From NCBI GenBank assembly GCA_947259115.1, contig CAMYKS010000015.1, forward strand, positions 1 through 51,517: a DNA stretch of 51,517 nt, given 5' to 3'. The translations under genes and the position numbers were made by a program. The notes beneath the pieces were generated by a model. That model did no database searches, was not told the DNA's origin, and was given only the letters and a program-made list of their open reading frames with translations. Below, piece after piece: positions 19,246 to 27,993 of this stretch (within the stretch, counting starts at the first letter, position 1; every line of letters begins with the position of its first letter). This DNA is from an uncultured Desulfobulbaceae bacterium (lineage in GTDB: Bacteria; Desulfobacterota; Desulfobulbia; Desulfobulbales; BM004).

Positions 19246-20244
19246 TCAGCCTTTGATTATCCTCTCCAACTGGTCTTGCAGGTCATCCATCTCGGTCTGC
19301 CAGTATTGGCGGGAGCCGAAATTCGCATCCACCCTGGTTTCGCCGTCCTCGGCAAACTGGTGGGCGCACCAGGCCGTGTAATGGATATAGCGCATGGCCC
19401 GTAGCGGCTCGATCAACTGCAAGCTGGACCTGTCAAAATTCCTGAACATCTCGTAGCCTTCCAGGAATATTTCTATTTCAGCCAGGGAGTCTTCCCGGTA
19501 GCCGGGGAGCAGCATCCAGAAATCCTGCACCGGCGGTCCCACGGACATATCGTCAAAGTCTATGATATAAAAGGATTCACCCGGCCTGTAAATGAGATTG
19601 GAGAAATGACAGTCACCGTGTATGCGGATCATCTCAATAATGTTGAACAGGGGTGTGATCTCATTGATAAGGGCGTCGGTCAGGTCTTTGAAGCGGCCCT
19701 GTAAATCTCCAGGCATGAAACTGCCTGTGGCAATATAATCAACCTGCTGCCGGGTTGCTCTGTCCGGTGCCAGGGTAAGCCGGTCCTTGGGCAGATGCAT
19801 GGCGCCGACGTTGTGGGTGCGGCCCAGCAGGCGGCCCAGTTCCAGCCACTGGTCATCATTGTATTCATCATAGCTGCGGCCGCCTGTTTTGGGAAAAACG
19901 GCAAAATATATGTTGTCATGCTTGCCAAGGCTGGTGCCGTCCCGGAGTATGAGTGGTGCGATAACCGGAATTTCTTGACCGGCAAGCTCAAGGAGAAAAT
20001 CATGCTCATCCTGCAGCCCGTCCCGGGACCAGCGACCGGGCCGGTAGAACTTGGCAACCAGGCCGCTGCCATCCTCAGCCTCCAGTTCATAAACCCGGTT
20101 GATATAGCTGATCAAAGGCCGGCAGAGATTAGTGCAGCGCCGGTCCAGCCCTTTTTCCACCAGGGTGATAATCCTGTCAGGGGTCAGGCTGTGAAAAGCG
20201 GTCTGCTGTTTTTGTTTTCCGGATATATTCATCTTATTTTCCAT
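19246..20244 (-). CDS. srkA: Stress response kinase A (YihE/RdoA-type Ser/Thr kinase)
   Basis: 332 aa of the aminoglycoside-phosphotransferase-like kinase fold. Visible motifs: catalytic loop IRIHGDCHFSNLIY (Asp and Asn), metal-binding IIDFDDMSVGPPVQD and an N-terminal VYELEAEDGSGLVAKFYRP with the ATP-site Lys. In E. coli SrkA limits stress-induced death. The ATG at 20244 lies after a hairpin that separates it from a good AGGAG; an in-frame ATG at 20232 is an alternative start. Transcribed divergently from the CHASE-domain kinase. Confidence 0.88.
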   Translation of the reverse strand: MENKMNISGKQKQQTAFHSLTPDRIITLVEKGLDRRCTNLCRPLISYINRVYELEAEDGSGLVAKFYRPGRWSRDGLQDEHDFLLELAGQEIPVIAPLILRDGTSLGKHDNIYFAVFPKTGGRSYDEYNDDQWLELGRLLGRTHNVGAMHLPKDRLTLAPDRATRQQVDYIATGSFMPGDLQGRFKDLTDALINEITPLFNIIEMIRIHGDCHFSNLIYRPGESFYIIDFDDMSVGPPVQDFWMLLPGYREDSLAEIEIFLEGYEMFRNFDRSSLQLIEPLRAMRYIHYTAWCAHQFAEDGETRVDANFGSRQYWQTEMDDLQDQLERIIKG

Positions 20245-20248
20245 ATTT

Positions 20249-20276
20249 CGATCCGCTATCGTAACGCGGATCTCCT
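20249..20276 (-). promoter_or_regulatory. Hairpin between Shine-Dalgarno and start codon of srkA
   Basis: On the minus strand the order is TTTAGGA, then a 7-bp perfect stem (GATCCGC/GCGGATC, 9-nt loop), then GAAAT and the ATG. Folding the hairpin would bring AGGA to 5 nt from the ATG. It could equally be a DNA operator in this divergent promoter region. Confidence 0.5.
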
Positions 20277-20413
20277 AAATAAGAAACGCTCAATTCAGTT
20301 GAACAATAATCAACAGCAGTCTAAGATAGCTGATATGGCTTGCAGCATTGCTAAAAAAGGTAAAGTCTCCTCACTGGAAATATGGGGCGGAATTTTTATT
20401 GGCTTGGTTTTCC

Positions 20414-23107
20414 ATGATTAATCTTAATAAAAAGCACATTGTTTCTCTCCTGCTCCTCAGCCTTTTCGGGGTCGCCCTGACGTATATCGCATTCATCTCA
20501 TTTAGAGAATCAGAACATGAAAAGATAACCTTGAATTTAAAAGATAAGGCAGAAGACAGGATATTTACGTTTCAGGATCTAATTGATGACAGTATAGATG
20601 AAGTTGTCTCCCTTGCTGCATTTTTCAATGCTTCTGAAAAGGTAGAACGGCAGGAATTTCGAAAATTCAGCGAATCGCTTGTCTCACATCATCCGGGTCT
20701 TCATGCCTTGGAGTGGATACCGCGTGTCCTTGATGCAGAGCGGGAAGAGTATGAAGAATCCGCCCGTAAGGATGGATTTTCGGACTATCATATAACCGAG
20801 AGGGAAGAGCAGGGGCTAATGATCCCGGCCCAAAAACGCGAAGAGTACTTCCCGGTTTACTATATCGAGCCTTTGGCTGATAATGAATTGGCTCTTGGCT
20901 ATGATTTGGGTTCCGACCCCGACCGTTTGGAAACCTTGCAATTGTCCAGGGACACTGGAAAGGTAACTGCCACATCACGGATCACTTTGGTGCAGGAGAA
21001 AGAGAAGCAGTTCGCCTTTCTGGTTTCACTGCCAGTTTACAAAAGTGACCTGCCGGTCGATTCGGTTGCAACACGCCGGAAAGCGCTTATCGGCTTTGTG
21101 CTCGGAGTATTCCGTGTTGGTGATTTGCTGGAAGATGCCATGTCGATATTATCTCCCCAGGGTCTTGATTTGTACATTTACGATGAGAACGAGACAAACC
21201 CAGGTAAACGTATTCTGGGTTTTCATGCATCCCGTAAAAGGACAGCGCCCTTTGCCTTTGATCCGGATGAGAAAAAGATCAGGCAAGGCTATTATTACAG
21301 TTTAGATGTCAGTGTTGCTGACAGGACATGGAGGGTATATTGCGTACCGGCACCGGAGTTTTTATTGGAATTTAAAACCTGGCAGGTTTTTGGTGTCCCT
21401 GGTGTCATACTTCTTTTTTTCGTTTTTGGTATCTCTTACCTTGCATTTCTTCTTGGCCGTGTTGAGAAAACCAAGCTGTATGCCGGCGATCTGTCGCGAG
21501 CCAAAAATGTATTAGAGGCTGAAGTCCTTGAACGGAAAAGGGCCGAGGTCTTGATGCGCAAGGAAAGAGACCGCGCCAATAGATATTTTGACATCTCAGG
21601 AGTGATGATCCTTGCTTTGAACAGGGATCAAACAGTCGGCCTTATTAACAAAAAAGGATGTAAAATATTAGGCTATGAGGCTGCAAACATTATTGGCCGG
21701 AATTGGTTTGACATATTTATCCCGGAAACGGATAGGGAGAACACCTGTAAAGTTTTTGACCAGCTGATGTCCGGTGATCTGGAACCGATTGAATATTTTG
21801 AGAATTCGGTCTTGTGCAGGAACGGTGATGAAAGATTGATCGCCTGGCATAACAGCATCATTTATAACGATGCAGGTGACATAGAAGGAACTCTCAGTTC
21901 CGGCGAAGATATTACTGATCGAAAACTGGCAGAGGAAGAAAAGGCGCATCTTGAAGCCCGGTTACGGCATGCCAATAAGCTTGAAGCGATCGGCACCCTT
22001 GCCGGCGGTATAGCCCACGACTTTAATAATATTCTCACAATAATAATAGGCAACACCGAGTTGGCTATACTGGAAGTGGCGGACAAGAGCCGGATACATG
22101 AGAAACTGAAGAAAGTGATCAGCGCCTCAAGGCGAGCCAAAGACCTTGTCCAGCAGATTCTTTCTTTCAGCCGCAAGGTTGATCAGACTTTTCAGCCGAT
22201 CAGTCCGGTTCATATTGTCAAAGAAACAATCAGTATGCTGCGTTCCACCATCCCGGCGACCATAGAGATACAAGAGGATATTGATAATGATTGTGGCACA
22301 ATCATTGTTGACCCGACCCAGATCCATCTGATATTGATAAATCTGTGTACCAATGGTGTCCATTCCATGCAGGAGAATGGGATCCTTGGAATCAGTCTCA
22401 AGCAGACGGTTCTTGGAGATAAGGATTTGTCCCACCGTGGGGACATGGTGCCGGGTACATATGTGGATATATCTGTCAGCGACACAGGGATAGGTATTGA
22501 CCCTGAAACTGTTGAGCGGATTTTTGATCCTTTTTTTACGACCAAAGAGGTTGGTGAAGGGACCGGCATGGGGCTCTCAATGGTACACGGCATTGTAATG
22601 GCGCATCGGGGTATGATAAAGGTTGACAGTGAACCGGGGATGGGGAGTGTGTTTCACATATATCTCCCTGCATTCGAGGCTGAAGAAGTTGCATTGGCGG
22701 AAACCCAAGCGTCTCTTCCAACCGGGACGGAAAGGATTCTCCTGGTTGATGACGAAGAAGGGATAATTGAACTGGGAAGGAACATCTTGGTGCAGCAGGG
22801 ATTTAAAGTTATTACCAAAGAGAGCAGCATTGAGGCCCTTGCCCTAGTTAAGAGATGCCCGGACGAAATTGATCTTGTTATCACCGACCAATCAATGCCG
22901 GAGATGTCTGGCCTTGAACTGATCGCCGAAATACGTAAAATCAGGTCGGATATTCCGGTGATCCTTTGTACAGGTTTCAGCACAAGGGTGTCTTCAGAAC
23001 AAGAGGCCAAAGCATTAGGAATTTCGGGATTCATAATGAAACCCTTGGACCGGCGAAGCTTAGTCAGTACTGTGAGAAAAGCACTTGATGAAAAGCCGGG
23101 GAGATGA
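20414..23107 (+). CDS. CHASE-PAS-HisKA-HATPase-REC hybrid histidine kinase
   Basis: About 897 aa. First membrane helix (about 8-28), an extracytoplasmic CHASE domain (about 50-300, with FRKFSESLVSHHPGLHALEWIPRV), second membrane helix (about 325-347), coiled coil, PAS domain (about 395-520), HisKA with GTLAGGIAHDFNNILTI, HATPase_c (NLCTNGVHSM, DTGIGIDPE, GTGMGLSMVHG) and a C-terminal receiver (ITDQSMPEMSG). It senses an unknown external small molecule. The ATG at 20414 opens with the membrane helix; a TTG at 20348 in frame would add 22 residues and lacks a ribosome site. No response regulator is adjacent. Confidence 0.88.
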   Translation: MINLNKKHIVSLLLLSLFGVALTYIAFISFRESEHEKITLNLKDKAEDRIFTFQDLIDDSIDEVVSLAAFFNASEKVERQEFRKFSESLVSHHPGLHALEWIPRVLDAEREEYEESARKDGFSDYHITEREEQGLMIPAQKREEYFPVYYIEPLADNELALGYDLGSDPDRLETLQLSRDTGKVTATSRITLVQEKEKQFAFLVSLPVYKSDLPVDSVATRRKALIGFVLGVFRVGDLLEDAMSILSPQGLDLYIYDENETNPGKRILGFHASRKRTAPFAFDPDEKKIRQGYYYSLDVSVADRTWRVYCVPAPEFLLEFKTWQVFGVPGVILLFFVFGISYLAFLLGRVEKTKLYAGDLSRAKNVLEAEVLERKRAEVLMRKERDRANRYFDISGVMILALNRDQTVGLINKKGCKILGYEAANIIGRNWFDIFIPETDRENTCKVFDQLMSGDLEPIEYFENSVLCRNGDERLIAWHNSIIYNDAGDIEGTLSSGEDITDRKLAEEEKAHLEARLRHANKLEAIGTLAGGIAHDFNNILTIIIGNTELAILEVADKSRIHEKLKKVISASRRAKDLVQQILSFSRKVDQTFQPISPVHIVKETISMLRSTIPATIEIQEDIDNDCGTIIVDPTQIHLILINLCTNGVHSMQENGILGISLKQTVLGDKDLSHRGDMVPGTYVDISVSDTGIGIDPETVERIFDPFFTTKEVGEGTGMGLSMVHGIVMAHRGMIKVDSEPGMGSVFHIYLPAFEAEEVALAETQASLPTGTERILLVDDEEGIIELGRNILVQQGFKVITKESSIEALALVKRCPDEIDLVITDQSMPEMSGLELIAEIRKIRSDIPVILCTGFSTRVSSEQEAKALGISGFIMKPLDRRSLVSTVRKALDEKPGR

Positions 23108-23161
23108 AGCGCTTTTTTTTTCAGATACAAATCAATTTGCTTCTGGAAAGAGCAACCCCAT

Positions 23162-25066
23162 TTATTTACTAAGATAGTCTTCCCGTAGGGTTTCCAACTC
23201 CTCCCAGCGGCCATATGACTCTTCCAGCAGTTTTTCCAGCTCTCTCAGCCTGGCACCTGTAGTGGCCACTGCATTTCCAGATTCTCTGTAAAGGGATTCA
23301 TCGGCCATTGCTTCGTAAAGCCGACCCTGCTCCTGCTCCATGGTTTCGATCCGGCCGGGCAGCTTTTCCAGTTCCCGATTTTCCTTGAAAGTCAGCTTGC
23401 GGGGACCAATGGGTTTGGCTTTAAAGCGTTCCTTTTTCTCTTTTTTAACCGGTGCCACCTTTTCCTGCTGAGCGGGACTCTGCCGGAGCCAGTCATCATA
23501 ACCGCCGGCATACTCCTGCACCCGTCCTTTTCCCTCAAAGACCAGGGTGCTGGTTACAACGTTGTTGAGAAAAGCCCTGTCATGACTGACAACAAGTACC
23601 GTACCTTTGTACTCCATAAGAAGTTCTTCAAGCAGTTCCAGGGTTTCAATATCCAGGTCATTGGTCGGTTCGTCCAGCACCAGAACATTGGACGGCCTGG
23701 CAAAGAGCTTTGCCAGGAGCAAACGATTCCGTTCGCCGCCGGAAAGGATGCTTACCGGTGAACGGGCCCTGTCCGGGGTAAAAAGAAAATCGCCCAGGTA
23801 ACTGATGATGTGACGGTTGCGGCCGTTGATCTCGACAAAATCGCTGCCATCACCCAAGTTGTCTATAACGGTTTTTCCTGCATCCAGCTGGGCCCGCTGC
23901 TGGTCGAAATAAACCGGCATCAGGTTGGCACCCAGGCGTACCTGGCCCTTGTCCGGACTTATTTCATTAAGAAACAGACGCAGCAGAGTGCTCTTGCCGG
24001 CTCCGTTGGGGCCGATAATGCCGATCCGGTCACCACGCAGGATCGTGCCTGAAAAATTACTGATCACATTGCCAGTATCAAATCCATGGGAGACATCATC
24101 GAGTACGGCAACCAGCTTGCCGGAAAGCCCGGCCTCGGTGATCTCCATTCTGACATTACCCACCTGCTGCCGTCTGGCTTCGTGTTTGCGGCGCATTTCA
24201 ATAAGGGCGCGCACTCTCCCCTCATTACGGGTCCGTCGCGCCTTGAGCCCCTGCCTGACCCATGCTTCCTCCTGGGCCAGTTTTTTATCAAAACGGGCAT
24301 GTTGGCCGTTCTCTGCAGCCAGCATTTCCTCCTTGCGCCGCAGATAGGTATCGTAATCACCGGGCCAGCTGCTGATGGAGCCGCGCTCCAGATCCAGTAT
24401 TCGTGTGGCCAGCTTCTTAAGCAGATCACGGTCATGGGTGACAAAGAGAAGCGTGCAGGAACTGGCCAGCAGAAATTCTTCCAGCCAGGTTATGGACTCG
24501 ATATCGAGATGGTTGGTGGGCTCGTCCAGGAGCAGCAGATCCGGATCGCACACTAAAGCCCGGGCCAGCAGCACCCTGCGCTTCATGCCGCCGGAAAGCT
24601 CGGTGAAATTCCTGTCTGCTCCGAGCTGCAAACGGGACAGTACGGTTTCAATCTGCAGCCGTAAATGCCAGACACCGGCAGTTTCCATCTCGTGTTCAAC
24701 ATCTGCCAGTTCGGCCAACAGAGACTCGCTGCTGTCTGCAGCAAGCCGGGTGCTCACATTGCGGTGGTGTTCCAGCAAAGCCATATACTTGCCAAGCCCG
24801 CCTGAAACAACGGTATAGACAGTGGAGTCCAGGGAGTCCTCCACCTCCTGGTCCAGCCGGGCGATTTTCACTCCCTGCTGCTTGATAAGGCGACCGCTGT
24901 CCGGTGGCTGTTCGCCGGCAATGAGCCGCATGAGGGACGATTTTCCTTCACCGTTGCGGCCGACCAGGCAGACCCGTTCGCCGGCCTCGATCTGCATGCT
25001 GACCCTGTCAAGAACCGGCAGACCTCCAAAGGCGAGCGAAATATTCTGTAAACTGATGAGAGCCAT
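23162..25066 (-). CDS. uup: ABC-F ATPase, Uup type
   Basis: 634 aa with two ABC cassettes: Walker A GRNGEGKS (about 34-41) and GPNGAGKS (about 350-357), signatures LSGGMKRR and LSGGERNR, Walker B LLLLDEPTNHLD and VLVLDEPTNDLD, and a charged, coiled-coil C-terminal region (about 545-634) typical of Uup, which binds branched DNA or ribosomes. ABC-F proteins have no membrane domain and act on the ribosome or in genome maintenance. The ATG at 25066 has no obvious ribosome site. Confidence 0.93.
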   Translation of the reverse strand: MALISLQNISLAFGGLPVLDRVSMQIEAGERVCLVGRNGEGKSSLMRLIAGEQPPDSGRLIKQQGVKIARLDQEVEDSLDSTVYTVVSGGLGKYMALLEHHRNVSTRLAADSSESLLAELADVEHEMETAGVWHLRLQIETVLSRLQLGADRNFTELSGGMKRRVLLARALVCDPDLLLLDEPTNHLDIESITWLEEFLLASSCTLLFVTHDRDLLKKLATRILDLERGSISSWPGDYDTYLRRKEEMLAAENGQHARFDKKLAQEEAWVRQGLKARRTRNEGRVRALIEMRRKHEARRQQVGNVRMEITEAGLSGKLVAVLDDVSHGFDTGNVISNFSGTILRGDRIGIIGPNGAGKSTLLRLFLNEISPDKGQVRLGANLMPVYFDQQRAQLDAGKTVIDNLGDGSDFVEINGRNRHIISYLGDFLFTPDRARSPVSILSGGERNRLLLAKLFARPSNVLVLDEPTNDLDIETLELLEELLMEYKGTVLVVSHDRAFLNNVVTSTLVFEGKGRVQEYAGGYDDWLRQSPAQQEKVAPVKKEKKERFKAKPIGPRKLTFKENRELEKLPGRIETMEQEQGRLYEAMADESLYRESGNAVATTGARLRELEKLLEESYGRWEELETLREDYLSK

Positions 25067-25160
25067 TTATTTTAAAGTTATAAAATATGATAATAATTTA
25101 AACCTGATCCCATTTGATAGCCCACGAAATAGCTGGGTATCAATGGTCCGGCCAAGGCAA

Positions 25161-26402
25161 TTATGACTGGGGCGTGGATTTTGCTTTCTTTTGCGAATTA
25201 CGCGGGGGCCGTGATTTTCTGCCGCCGCCGGGAGGCTTGCCGCCGAAACGTCTGCCTGAACCGTCGGCCTTTTTTTTCGCAGCCCTCTTCAAGTCAGGCA
25301 CCTTGCCGTCCCAAACATACTGGATACCCTTTTCCTTGAACAAGCGCTTGACCGCAAACAGATCCCGGCCGGTGACAAGGGAGATCGCCACCCCTTCTCT
25401 GCCCATCCGTCCGGTGCGCCCGGTGCGGTGCACGTAGTTTTCAGATGCTCCGGGAAAATCGTAATTGAAGATATGGGTCACCCGGGAAAAATCAAGGCCG
25501 CGGCCTGCGACATCGGTGGCGATCATTACCTTGATCTTGCCCTGCTTGAAGCGATTGAAGATCGAGGTCCTTTTGCTTTGGTCCAGGCCGCCGTGGATGT
25601 ACTCCAGGGAGTCCACCACTCCTTTCAGCTTGCGGAAAAGGAGTTCGCCGTTTCGTCGTGAATTGCAGAAAATGATCGCCCCTGCCGGTTTTTCTTCTTC
25701 AAAATACTGTTTCAGCACCTGCAGACGGTTTTTTTCAGAGACAAAGCGAAAGCGGTGGGTGATGGACTGGGGCGAGACTTCTTCAAGGTTCAGCTCGATG
25801 CGCACCGGATTTTTTAAATAGGTGTTGGCCAGTTCCTCGACCTCACCAGCCATGGTAGCTGAAAAAAGAAGGGTCTGGTAGTCGTTCATGATACAGGAGA
25901 GGATGAAGTTGACATCCTCGACAAAGCCCATTTTGAGCATCTCGTCGGCCTCGTCCAGCACCACAATCCGCACCTTCTCAAGGGTGAGGGTGCTGTTGTA
26001 GAGATGATCGATAAGCCGCCCCGGTGTGGCCACCAGGATATGGACACCGTGCTCCAGTTTGGCCTTCTGGATATCCATGGAAAAGCCGCCGTAGATGGCA
26101 AAGTGCGCAATGCCGGTATGTTTGCCGATGAGGTCTAGTTCGTCCACATACTGCAGGGCAAGCTCCCGGGTGGGGACCAGGATAAGGGCCTGGATGCCGG
26201 GGATATTGGGGTCAACCATGTCGGAAATCGGGATACCGCAGGCGCTGGTCTTGCCGGAGCCTGTTTCGGCCATGGCCATGAGATCCCTCCCCTCACGGAT
26301 CAGGGTATAGGTCTGCTCCTGGATGGGCGTCAGGTCAGTATAACCCATCCTGGTCACAGCCTTCATAACTTCGGGGCTGAGCCCCAGTTCGTCAAATTTC
26401 AT
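25161..26402 (-). CDS. DEAD-box ATP-dependent RNA helicase
   Basis: 413 aa. All helicase motifs are visible: Q motif GYTDLTPIQ, Walker A AETGSGKT, PTRELALQ, TPGRLID, DEAD, SAT, IATDVAGRGLDF and HRTGRTGR. After the second RecA domain there is a basic, Gly-rich tail (KKKADGSGRRFGGKPPGGGRK) that would bind RNA, as in RhlE/CsdA-like enzymes. I chose the ATG at 26402 because the family begins F-x-x-L (MKFDELGLSPEV); a start at 26429 adds nine residues. It probably helps rRNA maturation or RNA decay; the exact subfamily is unsure. Confidence 0.93.
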   Translation of the reverse strand: MKFDELGLSPEVMKAVTRMGYTDLTPIQEQTYTLIREGRDLMAMAETGSGKTSACGIPISDMVDPNIPGIQALILVPTRELALQYVDELDLIGKHTGIAHFAIYGGFSMDIQKAKLEHGVHILVATPGRLIDHLYNSTLTLEKVRIVVLDEADEMLKMGFVEDVNFILSCIMNDYQTLLFSATMAGEVEELANTYLKNPVRIELNLEEVSPQSITHRFRFVSEKNRLQVLKQYFEEEKPAGAIIFCNSRRNGELLFRKLKGVVDSLEYIHGGLDQSKRTSIFNRFKQGKIKVMIATDVAGRGLDFSRVTHIFNYDFPGASENYVHRTGRTGRMGREGVAISLVTGRDLFAVKRLFKEKGIQYVWDGKVPDLKRAAKKKADGSGRRFGGKPPGGGRKSRPPRNSQKKAKSTPQS

Positions 26403-26562
26403 GGGCAGTATGCACCTTGGGAAATCCACGCTTTGGGAAAAGGGGACTTCAATTTTTTATTCTCTCTGCGTACCATAACTATAGCATAGATGATCTATGG
26501 ATTATTTGATATAAAAATTACTTTTGCAGTCCCTGATTTTACAGGTATTCCGCCTGGAAGTA

Positions 26563-27993
26563 TTACATCATCGTGACATCTTCGCTGTGGGAAATCTTTT
26601 GCAATTGAGCAATGAGAAAATCTTTCATTTGTGCCACAGCGTCCTGGCTGCTGCCATTTTTCTTTGTTGCTTCCTTGAAGAATCCATTACAAATGCTCCT
26701 GGCACCGGAGTCCCATTGGGCAACATAGCCGCCTGGGGCTGTATCTTTCTTTTGGTCCACCTTGCCGGCATCATAATCTCTGCGGCCATGGGCCCAGTTG
26801 CTGATATGGGCATAATAGATGAGGCTGCGGTCCAGCAGAATATAAAGAAACTGGATATTTTCAACCGGCCCGATCTGTATTTCCCGGCCCCCTAAAGGTA
26901 TGCCCAGGATTCTGGTCCGGGCCAGATTTTTTCCACCCAATGCCGCCCATGTGGCTCCGGCAAGCCCCCCCAGGGTGGCAAACAGTCCGAAACTTGTGCC
27001 GACGGTTGCTGCATCAAGGGCTGCAGCGATGCCGGCCCCGCCGATGCCTGCGGCAACAATCTGCTGGTTGCGGCTCAGACCGAGAAGTTTCCAGGTGGAC
27101 TCGCTGAAGAGGTCTTCATGGAGGATGGACCGGGGTGGCAGATCGTAGTTGAAAACAGTATGTTTAAAGAGGCTCCTGATCTTATGATGTGACCGGGATT
27201 CAATTTTTCTGATGTTTTTTTCGTACTCTTTCAACATGTCTGCCTGCATGCTTTCTGCATCGCCGGAATCTGCAAGGTTTCTGACTTTTTTATATGCCAG
27301 GCATTCCTGCAGCATTTCCGTAATAATGGAGGCACTTGCAAGGTTTCTTTGGGCCCAGTCTTTTTTGAATGCCCTGATGACTGTGTCAAGGGTTGCCTGC
27401 CAGTCCTGGTCAATATTTTTCAGGCTCTCAAGCAGCTCTATGCGCTGGGCATAATTTGCCGTGTGCGCATTAAAAACGCGGAAGACGTTGAAGCATTTGC
27501 GGAATTCATCTTTCCACTGTTCAAGGAAATCGGTCCCGGCATCCTTGCTGTTGAGGATGGCCATGCGGGGCAGACCGGTGAGCCGCAGAATCTCCATCTC
27601 CGCCCTGTCAACACTGCGTACAGGCCTGGAGCCGTCTACAACATAAATAATGCCGGCCCCCCGGGTAATAGGAAGCAGGAGTTCGCAGTCTTCCCTGAAT
27701 TCCGGATTGTCTCCATTTCTATCCCTGAAGGCTCCAATGATATCATCTGTTTCATCCCCGAAGCTCTGCAGCTGGTGCAGTATTTTTCTGGGATTCTGGA
27801 ATCCAGGGGTATCTATGAACCTGATGATTTCCCGGCCGTCAATAATAACTGGAAACTGCTGACATATCACCGTTTCGCCGGGCGTGCCACTTATCCGTAC
27901 ACTGTCATCTTCGGCCAGGGTCGAGAGCACGGAGGATTTACCCTCATTGGGGTGCCCGACTATGGCGAATTCCGGAATAAAATCAGGACGCAT
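26563..27993 (-). CDS. GTPase with DUF3482 domain
   Basis: 476 aa. The GTPase domain is N-terminal: P-loop GHPNEGKS (about 13-20), switch II DTPGFQNP (about 61-68) and NSKD for guanine (about 153-156). The C-terminal half (DUF3482) holds a glycine/alanine-rich hydrophobic segment (about 312-345) that may insert in membrane, as in bacterial dynamin-like or Era-like relatives. It overlaps the DUF2868 gene upstream by 11 bp, so the two are translated together. DUF2868-DUF3482 pairs are widespread in Proteobacteria and uncharacterised. Confidence 0.82.
   Translation of the reverse strand: MRPDFIPEFAIVGHPNEGKSSVLSTLAEDDSVRISGTPGETVICQQFPVIIDGREIIRFIDTPGFQNPRKILHQLQSFGDETDDIIGAFRDRNGDNPEFREDCELLLPITRGAGIIYVVDGSRPVRSVDRAEMEILRLTGLPRMAILNSKDAGTDFLEQWKDEFRKCFNVFRVFNAHTANYAQRIELLESLKNIDQDWQATLDTVIRAFKKDWAQRNLASASIITEMLQECLAYKKVRNLADSGDAESMQADMLKEYEKNIRKIESRSHHKIRSLFKHTVFNYDLPPRSILHEDLFSESTWKLLGLSRNQQIVAAGIGGAGIAAALDAATVGTSFGLFATLGGLAGATWAALGGKNLARTRILGIPLGGREIQIGPVENIQFLYILLDRSLIYYAHISNWAHGRRDYDAGKVDQKKDTAPGGYVAQWDSGARSICNGFFKEATKKNGSSQDAVAQMKDFLIAQLQKISHSEDVTMM

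Noticed and set aside
19795..20421. Plus-strand open frame of 208 codons
   Set aside because: Antisense to srkA and overlapping the start of the CHASE-domain kinase; no recognisable domain.
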